Shown here: positions 18,094-27,216 of the stretch, in pieces | Layout: every line of letters starts with the position of its first letter | Numbering within the stretch: the stretch's first letter is position 1 | Assembly: GCA_963798195.1 (NCBI GenBank) | Contig: CAWCSF010000001.1 | Span: forward strand, 1 to 64,000 | DNA length: 64,000 nt | Direction of reading: 5' to 3' | Origin: CAVSRC01 sp963798195 | GTDB lineage: Bacteria; Pseudomonadota; Alphaproteobacteria; Rhizobiales; Kaistiaceae | Program-made: the position numbers and the translations under genes | The notes under the pieces: model-generated | The model's input: only the letters and a program-made list of their open reading frames with translations | The model's database searches: none | What the model was told of the DNA's origin: nothing

Positions 18094-20532
18094 CTACCTC
18101 GCCTTGCGCGCGGCGGTCTTTCGCCCCTTGCCCGCTTTTTCGGCCGCTGCGACGTGCTTCTTCACGGCGATGAAACTGTCCGGGCTCACCGACATCGAGT
18201 CGATGCCGCATTTCACCAGGAACTCGGCGAACGGCGGATGGTCGCTCGGTGCCTGGCCGCAAAGGCCGACCTTGGCGCCGGCCTTATGCGCGGCGGTGAT
18301 CACGCTGCCGATCATCCATTCCACCGCCTCGTCCTGCTCGTCGAAGAGATCGGCGAGATCGCCGGAATCGCGGTCGACGCCGAGGGTCAGCTGGGTCAGG
18401 TCGTTTGAGCCGATCGAGAAGCCGTCGAAACGCTCGGCGAACTCCTTGGCAAGGATCACGTTCGACGGGATCTCGCACATCACGTAGACCTGAAGGCCGT
18501 CCTTGCCGCGCTTGAGGCCGTTCTCGGCCATCACCGCCAGCACCTTGTCCGCCTCGCCGACCGACCGGCAGAACGGGATCATCATCACGACGTTGTCGAA
18601 GCCCATCTCGTTGCGCAGGCGGCGCATGGCCTTGCATTCCAGCGCGAAGCCTTCCTTGTAGCGCGGCGAGTAGTAGCGTGACGCCCCGCGGAAGCCGATC
18701 ATCGGATTCTCTTCCTTGGGCTCGAACTCCGCGCCGCCGATGAGCCCGGCGTACTCGTTGGTCTTGAAGTCGCTCATGCGCACGATCACTGGCTTCGGAT
18801 AGAGCGCCGCGGCGATGCGCGCGAGGCCACGGGCGAGATGTTCGACGAAATATTCGGTCTTGTCGTCGTAGCCGGCGGTGATCTCGGCGATCTCCTTTTT
18901 TGCCTGCTCGTCCTTGAGCTGGTCGAATTTGACCAGCGCCATCGGGTGAACCCGAATGTGGTTGGAGACGACGAATTCCATGCGCGCGAGGCCGACGCCG
19001 TCGGCAGGAATTCGCCACCAGCGGAACGCCGCGCCGGGGTTGCCGAGGTTGAGCATAACCTTGGTCTTCGTCTCCGGCACATCGCTCATGTCGAGCGTCT
19101 CGACGGTGAACTTGGCAATGCCCTCGTAGACGAAACCCTCGTCGCCCTCGGCACAGGAAACCGTGATCTCCTGATCGTCGTGGAGCAGGTGCGTGGCATT
19201 GCCGGTGCCGACGATCGCCGGCAGTCCGAGTTCGCGGCTGACGATGGCGGCATGCGACGTGCGTCCGCCGTGATCGGTGACGATGGCGGACGCGCGCTTC
19301 ATGATCGGCACCCAGTCCGGATCGGTGATCGTCGTGACCAGGATCGCGCCATCGACAAAGCGATCGATCTCGCTGACGTGCTCGATCAGACAGACCCGGC
19401 CCGTTGCGATGGCGTCGCCAACGCTCAGCCCCGTCACCAGCTTCTTGCCGTGGTCGCCAAGGCGATAGCGGCGGAAACTACCGGTGGCGCGTTGCGATTG
19501 CACGGTCTCCGGCCGCGCCTGGACGATGTACATCGCGCCGGTGTTGCCGTCGCGCGCCCACTCCATGTCCATCGGGCAGCCATAGTGCTTCTCGATGGTC
19601 GCCGCCCAACGCGCGAGCGTCAGAATCTCGTCGTCGGAGAGTACGAAAGCGGCGCGCTCGGCCTTGGAGGTCGGCACGTTGCGCACCGGACGCTCGCCGC
19701 CCTGTGCGTAGATCATCTTGATCGCCTTTTCGCCGCGCTTCTTCTCGATGATCGGCGACAGTTTCTTGTTGGCGAGCAGCGGCTTGTAGACCTGGTATTC
19801 GTCGGGATCGACAGCACCCTGAACGACGTTCTCGCCGAGACCCCAGGCGGCGTTGATCAGCACGACCTTGTCGAAGCCGGTTTCGGTATCGATAGAGAAC
19901 ATGACGCCGGAGCCGCCGATGTCCGAGCGCACCATCTGCTGCACGCCGATGGAGAGGGCGACCTTCATGTGGTCGAAACCCTTGACCGTGCGGTAACTGA
20001 TGGCGCGGTCGGTGAACAAGGAGGCGTAGCACCGCCGGCAGGCGTCGAGCAGCGCCGCGTCACCGCGAATGTTGAGGAAAGTTTCCTGCTGGCCGGCGAA
20101 GCTGGCGTCGGGCAGATCCTCGGCCGTGGCGCTCGAACGCACCGCCACGTCCAGCTCCTTGACGCCGGCGCGCTTGCAAAGCTCGCGGTATGCCGTCTTG
20201 ATCGCCGCCTCGGTCGCCTTCGGCCACGTGCCGCGCAGGAAGGCGGCGCGGACGGCCGCCCCGGTCTCCGCCAGCGTCGCCGTGCCGGCGGCGAGCCGGT
20301 CCATCAGTTCCGCCATCAGTTCATGCAGGTTGTTCTCGACGATGTAATTCCGATAGGCGTCTGCTGTGGTGGCGAAGCCGGGCGGAACGCTGACGCCTTT
20401 GGCCGACAGCGTCTGCACCATTTCGCCGAGCGACGAGTTCTTGCCGCCAACCTGGGCGACATCGCCGCGCCGCAGCTTCTCGAACCATACGACGTGGGTG
20501 ATGTCCGTCTTCGCAGGCGATTTGGTCAGCAT
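18094..20532 (-). CDS. ppsA: Phosphoenolpyruvate synthase (pyruvate, water dikinase)
   Basis: An 812-residue enzyme converting pyruvate and ATP to phosphoenolpyruvate, AMP and phosphate. The N-terminal ATP-grasp domain shows G-G-K-N-S-S-L-G-E-M and V-A-V-R-S-S-A-T-A-E-D. The swivelling histidine is in G-G-R-T-S-H-A-A-I-V-S-R-E-L-G, and the C-terminal TIM-barrel has the cysteine motif C-G-Q-A-P-S-D. Length is normal and the frame is intact. An FNR box 66 bp upstream suggests induction at low oxygen. With the acyl-CoA synthetase it could feed acetate or pyruvate into gluconeogenesis. Confidence 0.95.
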   Translation of the reverse strand: MLTKSPAKTDITHVVWFEKLRRGDVAQVGGKNSSLGEMVQTLSAKGVSVPPGFATTADAYRNYIVENNLHELMAELMDRLAAGTATLAETGAAVRAAFLRGTWPKATEAAIKTAYRELCKRAGVKELDVAVRSSATAEDLPDASFAGQQETFLNIRGDAALLDACRRCYASLFTDRAISYRTVKGFDHMKVALSIGVQQMVRSDIGGSGVMFSIDTETGFDKVVLINAAWGLGENVVQGAVDPDEYQVYKPLLANKKLSPIIEKKRGEKAIKMIYAQGGERPVRNVPTSKAERAAFVLSDDEILTLARWAATIEKHYGCPMDMEWARDGNTGAMYIVQARPETVQSQRATGSFRRYRLGDHGKKLVTGLSVGDAIATGRVCLIEHVSEIDRFVDGAILVTTITDPDWVPIMKRASAIVTDHGGRTSHAAIVSRELGLPAIVGTGNATHLLHDDQEITVSCAEGDEGFVYEGIAKFTVETLDMSDVPETKTKVMLNLGNPGAAFRWWRIPADGVGLARMEFVVSNHIRVHPMALVKFDQLKDEQAKKEIAEITAGYDDKTEYFVEHLARGLARIAAALYPKPVIVRMSDFKTNEYAGLIGGAEFEPKEENPMIGFRGASRYYSPRYKEGFALECKAMRRLRNEMGFDNVVMMIPFCRSVGEADKVLAVMAENGLKRGKDGLQVYVMCEIPSNVILAKEFAERFDGFSIGSNDLTQLTLGVDRDSGDLADLFDEQDEAVEWMIGSVITAAHKAGAKVGLCGQAPSDHPPFAEFLVKCGIDSMSVSPDSFIAVKKHVAAAEKAGKGRKTAARKAR

Positions 20533-20598
20533 GGGGTTCCTCCCCGGTTGGCCGATGGAAATTCGCTCTCAGCGTGCCGCGGAGCGGCACGACCGGCA

Positions 20599-20612
20599 TT
20601 GATCCGGGTCAA
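20599..20612. promoter_or_regulatory. FNR/FixK-type box upstream of ppsA
   Basis: TTGATCCGGGTCAA matches TTGA-N6-TCAA. It begins 66 bp upstream of the ppsA start on the minus strand and overlaps the stop codon of the AhpD-like gene at 20609-20611. Confidence 0.78.
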
Positions 20613-20992
20613 GCGGCGGTGGCGGCAGGATGACGATGAGCGGCCGGCGCCTGTGCGCAGAAGCTGTCGTAGGCCCGCAGCGCTTCGCCGCCATAAACCA
20701 TGGACGGACCGCCGCCCATCTGGACGGCGACGCCCAGCGTTTCGAGCACCTCGTCACGGGTTGCGCCGAGGTCGCAGACCTTCTTCGCGTGATACGCGAC
20801 GCAGCCGTCGCAGCGCGACGCCACGCTGAGCGCCAGCGCAATCAGCTCCTTGAACTTGTGGCTGAGCACGCGATCGGTATAGGCGCCTTTGCCCAGCGCC
20901 GCGAAGCCAGCCATCGCCTCGGGAATGCCCTTGGTCAGCCCGACGGAGGACTGCACCACCTCTCCCGCAAGCTCAGCGTAATTCTTGCTCAT
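20609..20992 (-). CDS. AhpD-like carboxymuconolactone decarboxylase family protein
   Basis: A 127-residue protein with the AhpD-type redox motif C-D-G-C-V-A-Y-H-A-K-K near residues 63-73, whose cysteines and histidine form a thiol-disulfide centre in related proteins. A role in peroxide or thiol chemistry is possible but unproven. The start MSKNYAEL is chosen because a GAGAG ribosome site lies just upstream and an FNR box follows 59 bp further; the frame stays open upstream without family similarity. Confidence 0.87.
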   Translation of the reverse strand: MSKNYAELAGEVVQSSVGLTKGIPEAMAGFAALGKGAYTDRVLSHKFKELIALALSVASRCDGCVAYHAKKVCDLGATRDEVLETLGVAVQMGGGPSMVYGGEALRAYDSFCAQAPAAHRHPAATAA

Positions 20993-21050
20993 GGCTCTCT
21001 CCAGTTGATCGCCGTTGACGGCAGGAGAGCATTTCTCGGCCCCGGCAGTA

Positions 21051-21064
21051 TTGACCCGGATCAA
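21051..21064. promoter_or_regulatory. FNR/FixK-type box upstream of the AhpD-like gene
   Basis: TTGACCCGGATCAA matches TTGA-N6-TCAA exactly and begins 59 bp before the start codon at 20992 on the minus strand. It lies in the short gap after the ABC-exporter operon. Confidence 0.8.
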
Positions 21065-21087
21065 CCGGGAACCGGCCGGAAACCGGC

Positions 21088-22308
21088 TCAGACCGACCCA
21101 TCCGGACGCGGCGCGACGCTCACACCGTCGCTGACGCGATCGCTCGGGTGCAGCACGACTGTGTCGCCAGCCGCGAGGCCCTCCAGCACCTCGGCCGCGC
21201 GATTGTTGCGATGGCCGAGCACGACCTTGGTTAGCGCCGCCTTGCCGTCGACGACGCGGAAAACATTCCAGTCCGAACCGCGCCGGAAGAGCGCGCCAAC
21301 CGGCACCTGAACGATATCGGCGCCTTCCCATGTTATGATGTGAACCATGACGCGGTATTCGTGGCCGAGCCCGCGCCATTTCTCGAACGAGTCGAGAATT
21401 TCCAGCGTCGCGTCGACCCGCTGCTCCTCGATGCCGAGCGCAGATACCTTTGTGTAGGCCGCCGGGTCGATACGCGTAACGCGAGCCCTCAGCGCGCCCT
21501 CCCCGCCCCATTCCGTCAGCGTCGCACTCGCGCCCGGCTGGATCTCCACGGCATCGGACGATAGCAGGTGAACCACGATCTCCATGGCAGTCGGATCGCC
21601 GACCTCGACGAGCGGCGTGCCGGCGGCGACCACCTGCGCGCTCTCGGCAAGGACTTTCAGCACCACGCCGTTGACCGGTGAGCGCACGGGCACGCAGCAC
21701 GTGGCGGAACCATCGCCATCCGACTCGCCGGGCTGGATCAGCCGCGCTTGGGCGCTGTCGAGTTCGCTCTGGCGCAGCGTCAGGTTGGCCTTGGCCTGCT
21801 CGACGGACGCGCGGGCGGTATCGAGATCGGTAGCCGCCTTCTCGAAGGCGCGCTGCGAGATGGAGCCGGTTTCCGTCAACTTCTTGGCGCGGTCGAGATC
21901 GGAAGCGGCAAGCCGTTCGCTTGCCTCGGCGCTCCTCACCTGCGCCTCGGCGAGACCAACGGCCGCCCGCGCCGCGGCCACCGCAGCCTCGAGTTCACGC
22001 TGGGTGCGAATGTCGAGCAGCGGCGGCTGAACCGGCTGGATCGACGCGACGGCGGTATCGTCCTTCCCCACGAGATCGCCAACATGCACGGGCACACGAT
22101 TGAGTTTGCCGGCGATAGGCGCAGATACACGGAAGATGTCGCGGATGCGGGCAACGCCCTGTTCGTCGACGGTGACCTCCAGCGGGCCACGTTCGATCGC
22201 GGCGATGTCGACGCCAACCGGCGACGGCAGCAGCGCATATACGATCGCCGACACCACGAGGACAATGGCGAAGATGGCGACGATGCGCTTGATCCAAGTG
22301 ACAAGCAT
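21088..22308 (-). CDS. ABC exporter periplasmic adaptor (HlyD/MacA-like)
   Basis: A 406-residue membrane-fusion protein with an N-terminal signal anchor (about residues 8-27), a lipoyl-like half domain (R-V-S-A-P-I-A-G-K-L), a long alpha-helical hairpin rich in Ala/Glu/Arg (about 110-190), the second half-lipoyl segment (V-R-S-P-V-N-G-V-V-L-K-V) and beta-barrel domains. It is the last gene of a three-gene exporter operon (ATPase, permease, adaptor) with 5-6 bp gaps. The substrate is not evident. Confidence 0.9.
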   Translation of the reverse strand: MLVTWIKRIVAIFAIVLVVSAIVYALLPSPVGVDIAAIERGPLEVTVDEQGVARIRDIFRVSAPIAGKLNRVPVHVGDLVGKDDTAVASIQPVQPPLLDIRTQRELEAAVAAARAAVGLAEAQVRSAEASERLAASDLDRAKKLTETGSISQRAFEKAATDLDTARASVEQAKANLTLRQSELDSAQARLIQPGESDGDGSATCCVPVRSPVNGVVLKVLAESAQVVAAGTPLVEVGDPTAMEIVVHLLSSDAVEIQPGASATLTEWGGEGALRARVTRIDPAAYTKVSALGIEEQRVDATLEILDSFEKWRGLGHEYRVMVHIITWEGADIVQVPVGALFRRGSDWNVFRVVDGKAALTKVVLGHRNNRAAEVLEGLAAGDTVVLHPSDRVSDGVSVAPRPDGSV

Positions 22309-22314
22309 GCCTGG

Positions 22315-24678
22315 CTACTCCCGCGTCTTCAGCACCCGGATGAGATCGAGCCGGTCGATCCGGCGGCGAACGACAAAAGCCGAAACCAGCGCCGCCGCGA
22401 GGACGACAAGACTGCCGATCGCGTAGGTGTCGGCCTGTATCACGAACGGAACCCGGTAGATGTCGCTGGCCAGCCCGTTGGTTATCAGGAAACCAAAGCC
22501 GGTCCCGACGAGCCAGCCGATCGGCTGGGCTATGGCGACGATGGTGAATATCTCTACGAACAGGACGCGCGAAACCTCGCCACGGCGAAAGCCGAGCACG
22601 CGCAGCGACGCCAGTTCGCGCGCGCGCTCCGAAAGCTGGATGCGCGCGCTGTTGTAGACAACGCCGAACGCGATGATGACGGCGAGCGTGAAGTAGACGC
22701 TGATCGTGATCACCAGGTTCTGGCGCATGATATCCTGGAACTGCTGCCGGGAGGCTGTCTGCAAGGCCATGCCGCTGATCTGCGGCGTATCTTTTATGGC
22801 GCGATAGAGCGGGTCGAGCTGATTACTGTCCAGTGCGACGTGCACGCCGGACACGCGTGGACCGGTACCGGTCAATCGTGCCAGCGCGTCGATATCCATG
22901 AAGACCATCAGCCCGATATAGCTCTGGATGACCTGGGTGACCGGAACCTCGACCGTCCGGCGCAAGCCATCCAGCATCTCCACGCGGACCATATCGCCGG
23001 GCCCGACATGCAGGATCTGCGCGACGCGATCGCCCAGCGCCAGGCCGGTTTCCGGCAAGACGACCTGTTGCAGGCCGAGATCCAGAACGCGGCTGAGGTC
23101 CATGTCGGAGGGCTTGCCGGTGATCGTCAGCTGGCGGGAGTAATGCCCATTGCTGATGCGCACCGGGGCAACGAGGAACGGCTCGGCGCGCATGACGCCT
23201 GGCATATTCTCGACTGCGGCGACCGCCTGGACCGAGCGAGGTGACGCGAATGACAGCGTCGCGTCCTGCCGATCGGCACGGAAGTAGACCGCGTCGATCA
23301 TGCTGTCGATCGAGTCGATGGTGCCGAGCCCGACCTCGACCAGCGCCACCGAAAACGCGATGCCGACCGCGGTGAGCAGCGAGCGGACCGGATGGCGCAG
23401 CAGGTGGCGCAGAGCCATGGCCGTGACCTGGCTGAAGATATGTGCGCGCGCTATCGCACCGCCCAGGAACTGGCGATACACGGCCGGCGCCGGGGGGCGC
23501 ATGGCCACAGCGGCAGGCAGCGCGAATGCCGTCCGGATCGCCTGGAGCCCGCCGGCGATTGCAGCCAGCGCGCTGATCCCGGCGGCGATGAGGTAAAGGT
23601 CGGGACTGGCGAGGAAGATCAGGAACGGGAAGCTGTAGAACGTGGCGTAGACCTCGGTCAGCCCACGGCCGAGCCACGTCCCGACGGCTCCGCCGATGAG
23701 GAGGCCGACTGCCGTTATGGCCAGGACAAGCTTCAGGTAGTGCCACGCGACGGCCGTGCGTCCGTAGCCGAGCGCTTTCAGCAACCCGATCTGCTCCCGC
23801 TCCAGCGAGATGAGGCGGGTCAGGATCATGTTGATCAGGAATGCCGACACCGCCAGGAAGATCGGGGGCACGATTTGCGCCATCGCGTCGAGCCCGATCA
23901 GCTCGCTGTCAAGGAAGGCGTTCGATATCTGGTCCTTGCGTGCGAACGCGCCGGTGCCGCCGTACGGCTTCAGGAGATCGTCCAGCCGCTCGATGACGGC
24001 CGTCACGTTGGCCTCGGGCAGCAGCCTCAGACTGACCGAGTTGAACGCGCCATCGAGGTCGAAAAGCGAGGCGAGCACGTGTTCGGGCATCCACATCACG
24101 CCGAAACGCCGGTCGTCGGGCATCATGTCGCCCGGACCGAGCGCGTAGACATATTCCGGCGACAGTACGATCCCGACCACGGTCAGCGTGATCTTGGAAC
24201 TGTTGACCACGGCCTTGAATGTCGAGCCGACGGCGAAACCATGCGCCTCGGCAAAGCGCGCGCTGATCGCCACCTCGTTGCTGCGCGCCGCCTCCGGCAG
24301 GCGCCCCTCGCGCAGGAACAGGGCGTTGACCGCAATGTCGCCGCTGGTCGGTATCGAGACGACCACCGCGGTCGCGGGCTCGCGCATGCCCTCGATGTCG
24401 AGCAGGACATGCTGGACGATGCGCGGCTCGACCGCCGCAACGCCGTCGATGGCCGCGATGGACCGCGCCAGCGACAGGGGCGCGCGCACCAGCGACGCAA
24501 ACACGTCGCCGAAGCGATAGCGCTCGTAATAGGCCGTGCGCGTTTCGTCGAGCGACCGGTAGGCACCAACCGCCAGGATCAGGGTCGCCACGCCGCAGGC
24601 CATGACCAGCGCGATGGCGAGAGCCTGAGCCCACAACCGCCTGAGGTCGCGCAGGAGCTTGAGGTTGAGCGCACCCAT
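22315..24678 (-). CDS. ABC exporter permease with duplicated FtsX domains
   Basis: A 787-residue integral membrane protein. An N-terminal helix (about 15-38) precedes a large extracytoplasmic domain, then FtsX-type helices around 265-390, a second extracytoplasmic domain, and final helices around 660-780. This layout is typical of long MacB/LolC-like permeases of type VII ABC systems. It ends with R-I-D-R-L-D-L-I-R-V-L-K-T-R-E. It sits between the ATPase and adaptor genes and likely acts with both. Confidence 0.9.
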   Translation of the reverse strand: MGALNLKLLRDLRRLWAQALAIALVMACGVATLILAVGAYRSLDETRTAYYERYRFGDVFASLVRAPLSLARSIAAIDGVAAVEPRIVQHVLLDIEGMREPATAVVVSIPTSGDIAVNALFLREGRLPEAARSNEVAISARFAEAHGFAVGSTFKAVVNSSKITLTVVGIVLSPEYVYALGPGDMMPDDRRFGVMWMPEHVLASLFDLDGAFNSVSLRLLPEANVTAVIERLDDLLKPYGGTGAFARKDQISNAFLDSELIGLDAMAQIVPPIFLAVSAFLINMILTRLISLEREQIGLLKALGYGRTAVAWHYLKLVLAITAVGLLIGGAVGTWLGRGLTEVYATFYSFPFLIFLASPDLYLIAAGISALAAIAGGLQAIRTAFALPAAVAMRPPAPAVYRQFLGGAIARAHIFSQVTAMALRHLLRHPVRSLLTAVGIAFSVALVEVGLGTIDSIDSMIDAVYFRADRQDATLSFASPRSVQAVAAVENMPGVMRAEPFLVAPVRISNGHYSRQLTITGKPSDMDLSRVLDLGLQQVVLPETGLALGDRVAQILHVGPGDMVRVEMLDGLRRTVEVPVTQVIQSYIGLMVFMDIDALARLTGTGPRVSGVHVALDSNQLDPLYRAIKDTPQISGMALQTASRQQFQDIMRQNLVITISVYFTLAVIIAFGVVYNSARIQLSERARELASLRVLGFRRGEVSRVLFVEIFTIVAIAQPIGWLVGTGFGFLITNGLASDIYRVPFVIQADTYAIGSLVVLAAALVSAFVVRRRIDRLDLIRVLKTRE

Positions 24679-24683
24679 CGCCG

Positions 24684-25418
24684 CTACCAGTGGACTTCGC
24701 TCGGCGCGAGGCGCTCGGCATTGGTTTCGACGTGACTGATGCGCCCATCCGAGAACGACATGATACGGTCGCCGATCGCGCCGATCGAAACGTTGTGCGT
24801 GATGATCGCAGTCGTGGCGCCGATCTCCTGGTTGGAGGCAACCAGCGCCTCCAGCACCAGAATGCCGGTCGTCGAGTTCAGCGCGCCGGTTGGCTCGTCG
24901 CAGAGCATGATCTCCGGCCGCTTGGCGACGGCGCGTGCGATGGCGACGCGCTGCTGCTCGCCACCGGAAAGTTGCGCCGGGAAATGGTCCAGCCGGTGCT
25001 TCAGCCCGACCATCTCCAGCGCCTCTTCCGGCTTCATGGCGTTCGGGGCGATCTCGGTGACCAACGCAACGTTTTCGCGCGCGGTGAGGCTCGGGATGAG
25101 ATTGTAAAACTGGAAGATGAAGCCGACGTGGTTGCGCCGGTAGAGCGTGAGCTCACGATCGGAGGCGCGGGTCAGCTCACGCCCGCGGAAGCGCACCGAT
25201 CCGGAGGTCGCCGTATCGAGACCGCCGAGTATGTTGAGGAGCGTCGACTTGCCGCTGCCGGAAGGCCCGAGCATGACCGTCAATTCACCGGCGTAGAGCG
25301 TGGCGTCGACACCGCGCAGCGCCTGCACCTCGACATCCCCCGTCCGATAAATCTTGGTGAGGTTGGAGACCTCGAAGACCGGCTCGTCTTTGGTCTCGAT
25401 GCGGGTCTGCGCAGGCAT
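24684..25418 (-). CDS. ABC exporter ATP-binding protein (LolD/MacB-like)
   Basis: A 244-residue ATPase. Walker A is G-P-S-G-S-G-K-S-T near residues 52-60, the signature is L-S-G-G-E-Q-Q-R-V-A near 151, and Walker B runs I-M-L-C-D-E-P-T-G-A-L. It belongs to the MacB/LolD class that powers mechanotransmission exporters. It is 5 bp upstream of the permease gene and 31 bp downstream of the small cytochrome c gene. Confidence 0.93.
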   Translation of the reverse strand: MPAQTRIETKDEPVFEVSNLTKIYRTGDVEVQALRGVDATLYAGELTVMLGPSGSGKSTLLNILGGLDTATSGSVRFRGRELTRASDRELTLYRRNHVGFIFQFYNLIPSLTARENVALVTEIAPNAMKPEEALEMVGLKHRLDHFPAQLSGGEQQRVAIARAVAKRPEIMLCDEPTGALNSTTGILVLEALVASNQEIGATTAIITHNVSIGAIGDRIMSFSDGRISHVETNAERLAPSEVHW

Positions 25419-25449
25419 CGGTGGCCCGTCGTCGGGTATGCCGGCAGGG

Positions 25450-25764
25450 TTATTCGAGCGACTTGAGGTACGCGATCAGGTCACGAATTTGGGCAATGTC
25501 GAGCTCGAACTGCGGCATGTTGGGGTGGCCGGTAACGATACCCTCGGCGAGCGCTTCTGCCAAATTCTCAACCGGGTATTTCTCATGCAGCGTGCGGAAA
25601 GGCGGCGCCAGCGGCAGGGGACTGCCGCCGATCGGGCCGACCGCGTGACATTTGGAGCAATTGGTCTCGGCGAACAGCTGGCCACGCTGGGCGGCCGGAT
25701 CGAGCGCGAAGGCCGATGAGGTAGCCGCCAGCAATCCAATTGTCATGGCAACGAAGGTTTTCAC
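25450..25764 (-). CDS. Small periplasmic mono-heme cytochrome c
   Basis: A 104-residue protein with a signal peptide (V-K-T-F-V-A-M-T-I-G-L-L-A-A ending S-A-F-A), a heme motif C-S-K-C-H and a distal methionine candidate in G-H-P-N-M-P-Q-F. It is a class I cytochrome c that likely shuttles electrons in the periplasm. GTG at 25764 is chosen as start because GGGAGA lies 6 nt upstream and the signal peptide begins there; an ATG at 25821 adds 19 non-signal residues. It lies within the fixK-proximal minus-strand run. Confidence 0.87.
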   Translation of the reverse strand: MKTFVAMTIGLLAATSSAFALDPAAQRGQLFAETNCSKCHAVGPIGGSPLPLAPPFRTLHEKYPVENLAEALAEGIVTGHPNMPQFELDIAQIRDLIAYLKSLE

Positions 25765-25825
25765 GGCATGTCTCCCGGTTCGCCCATAGGGCACGCCAAG
25801 CAACCGCACCGCGCGATGCATCGGC

Positions 25826-26410
25826 TCAGGTCGCCTGCTTGCCCAACTCTTTCATGCGGTGGAGCCAGCCGAGGCGGCGTTTCTCGCTGGCGTTCTCCAC
25901 CATTCCGAACAGGCTCTCCCGGATCGGCTTGATGCCGACGAAATGCAGCACGTTCCGCTCCAGCCCCTTCAGCCCATGCTCGAAGAAGAACCAGCGGTAG
26001 GCGGCAACCGGCATGCCCATCGTCACCACGAGTCGCGCCGATTTACCCACGAGCAACTTCTTCGGCATGCCGTCCTTCTGATACTCGAAGGCAACGCCCG
26101 GTCGCATCACCTGCTCCAGAAAAGCCTTCACCAGCGCCGGCATCGTGCCCAGCCACAGCGGGAAAACGATCACGATGTGGTCGGCGGCAACCAGCGCGTC
26201 GCGGGCCTGCTTCAGGCGCGGCGGCAAGGCGCCATGCATGAAATCTTCCTGGGTGCGCAGAAGTGGAAAGTCGATCCGCGCGATTTCCACCCGCGAGACG
26301 GTATGCCCTGCCTCCCTGGCGCCTTCCGCATAGGCACTGGCGAGGGCATGGCAGAGGCGTCCACCGTCAGGGTCCGGATGACCCTGGATGATGACAACTT
26401 GGCGTGGCAT
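25826..26410 (-). CDS. NAD(P)H-dependent flavodoxin-fold oxidoreductase (quinone reductase family)
   Basis: A 194-residue protein with the NQO1/KefF flavodoxin-like fold. It opens Q-V-V-I-I-Q-G-H-P-D-P, the FMN phosphate-binding strand, and has F-P-L-W-L-G-T-M-P-A near residue 82. The family reduces quinones or other acceptors with NAD(P)H using FMN or FAD. It lies 43 bp downstream of fixK in the same direction and may share its transcript. Confidence 0.88.
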   Translation of the reverse strand: MPRQVVIIQGHPDPDGGRLCHALASAYAEGAREAGHTVSRVEIARIDFPLLRTQEDFMHGALPPRLKQARDALVAADHIVIVFPLWLGTMPALVKAFLEQVMRPGVAFEYQKDGMPKKLLVGKSARLVVTMGMPVAAYRWFFFEHGLKGLERNVLHFVGIKPIRESLFGMVENASEKRRLGWLHRMKELGKQAT

Positions 26411-26453
26411 GTCCTGCCTCGCAGGCTGGAGCGGCGGGAGAGCGAACCTCGTA

Positions 26454-27140
26454 TCAGGCGTTCAGACGCCGCAGCGCCGCCCGGTCGCGCAAAACGATGT
26501 GCCGCGAGGTCGGGAGCGCGATCGCCGCCCGGTTCTCCAGAAGCGTCAGCGTCCGCGACACGGTCTCGATGGTCAGGCCGAGATAATCGGCAATGTCCTG
26601 GCGCGACATGGGCAATTCGACGCTCTCCGCGGTCTGCTCGCGGCGCGCCATTTCGAGGAGGAAACTGGCCACGCGCTCATGGGCATTCTTCCGCCCGAGC
26701 AGGAGCATGTGATCCTGCGCCCGCTGGAGGTCTCCGGTGGCCTGCGCCCAGAGGCCGTTCGCGACATCGCTGTCCCGTGCGGCGAGCGCGATGATCACGC
26801 TCCGCTTGACGACCAGGACCGTCGAGTTGGCAATGGCGTCGGCTGTAAAACGATGATTCGTATCGGCTTCCAGACCGAACATGTCGCCGGGAAGATGGAA
26901 GGCGCTGATCTGCCGGCGCCCGTCATCGAGCAGCTTGTAAGTGCGCACCGCGCCGGCGATGACCCTGTAGAAATACTCCGCCGGTTCACCCTCGCCGAAT
27001 ACCTCGACGTTGTGATCGAAACGCATGGCCGCGCCCATCAGGGCGAACGCGTCGGAAAGCGGGTTGATCGCTGGCGCCGCGCGCGGGATCGGCATGACCG
27101 GCGTGGTAGTGGTAATGGTGCTCGCCTTCTGCATCAACAT
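26454..27140 (-). CDS. fixK: FixK-type Crp/Fnr transcription regulator
   Basis: A 228-residue regulator with a Crp-like sensory roll (G-E-P-A-E-Y-F-Y-R-V-I-A-G-A-V) and a C-terminal helix-turn-helix (S-R-Q-D-I-A-D-Y-L-G-L-T-I-E-T-V-S-R). The E-T-V-S-R recognition helix is that of FNR/FixK proteins binding TTGA-N6-TCAA. There is no cysteine in the whole protein, so it cannot bind an oxygen-labile iron-sulfur cluster and fits FixK rather than Fnr. It is divergent from fixLJ with a FixJ-like site between. Seven matching boxes in this window are its likely targets. Confidence 0.92.
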   Translation of the reverse strand: MLMQKASTITTTTPVMPIPRAAPAINPLSDAFALMGAAMRFDHNVEVFGEGEPAEYFYRVIAGAVRTYKLLDDGRRQISAFHLPGDMFGLEADTNHRFTADAIANSTVLVVKRSVIIALAARDSDVANGLWAQATGDLQRAQDHMLLLGRKNAHERVASFLLEMARREQTAESVELPMSRQDIADYLGLTIETVSRTLTLLENRAAIALPTSRHIVLRDRAALRRLNA

Positions 27141-27216
27141 GACCCGCTCCTTGGTTTCGAATTTCCGTACGGATTTGCTATCAACCGGCGGGGTTCGAAG
27201 AAATTCGGGTAATGTC

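Noticed and set aside
18838..20829. 663-residue plus-strand open frame opposite ppsA
   Set aside because: It is an antisense shadow; ppsA has intact catalytic motifs on the minus strand.
26457..26470. GGCGT-TCAG-ACGCC hairpin at the fixK 3' end as a terminator
   Set aside because: It lies within the last codons of fixK and has no T-tract; the next gene follows in the same direction after 43 bp.
27168..27177. TTGC-TATCAA near fixK as an autoregulatory FNR box
   Set aside because: The half-sites are too close together for the required 14-bp element.
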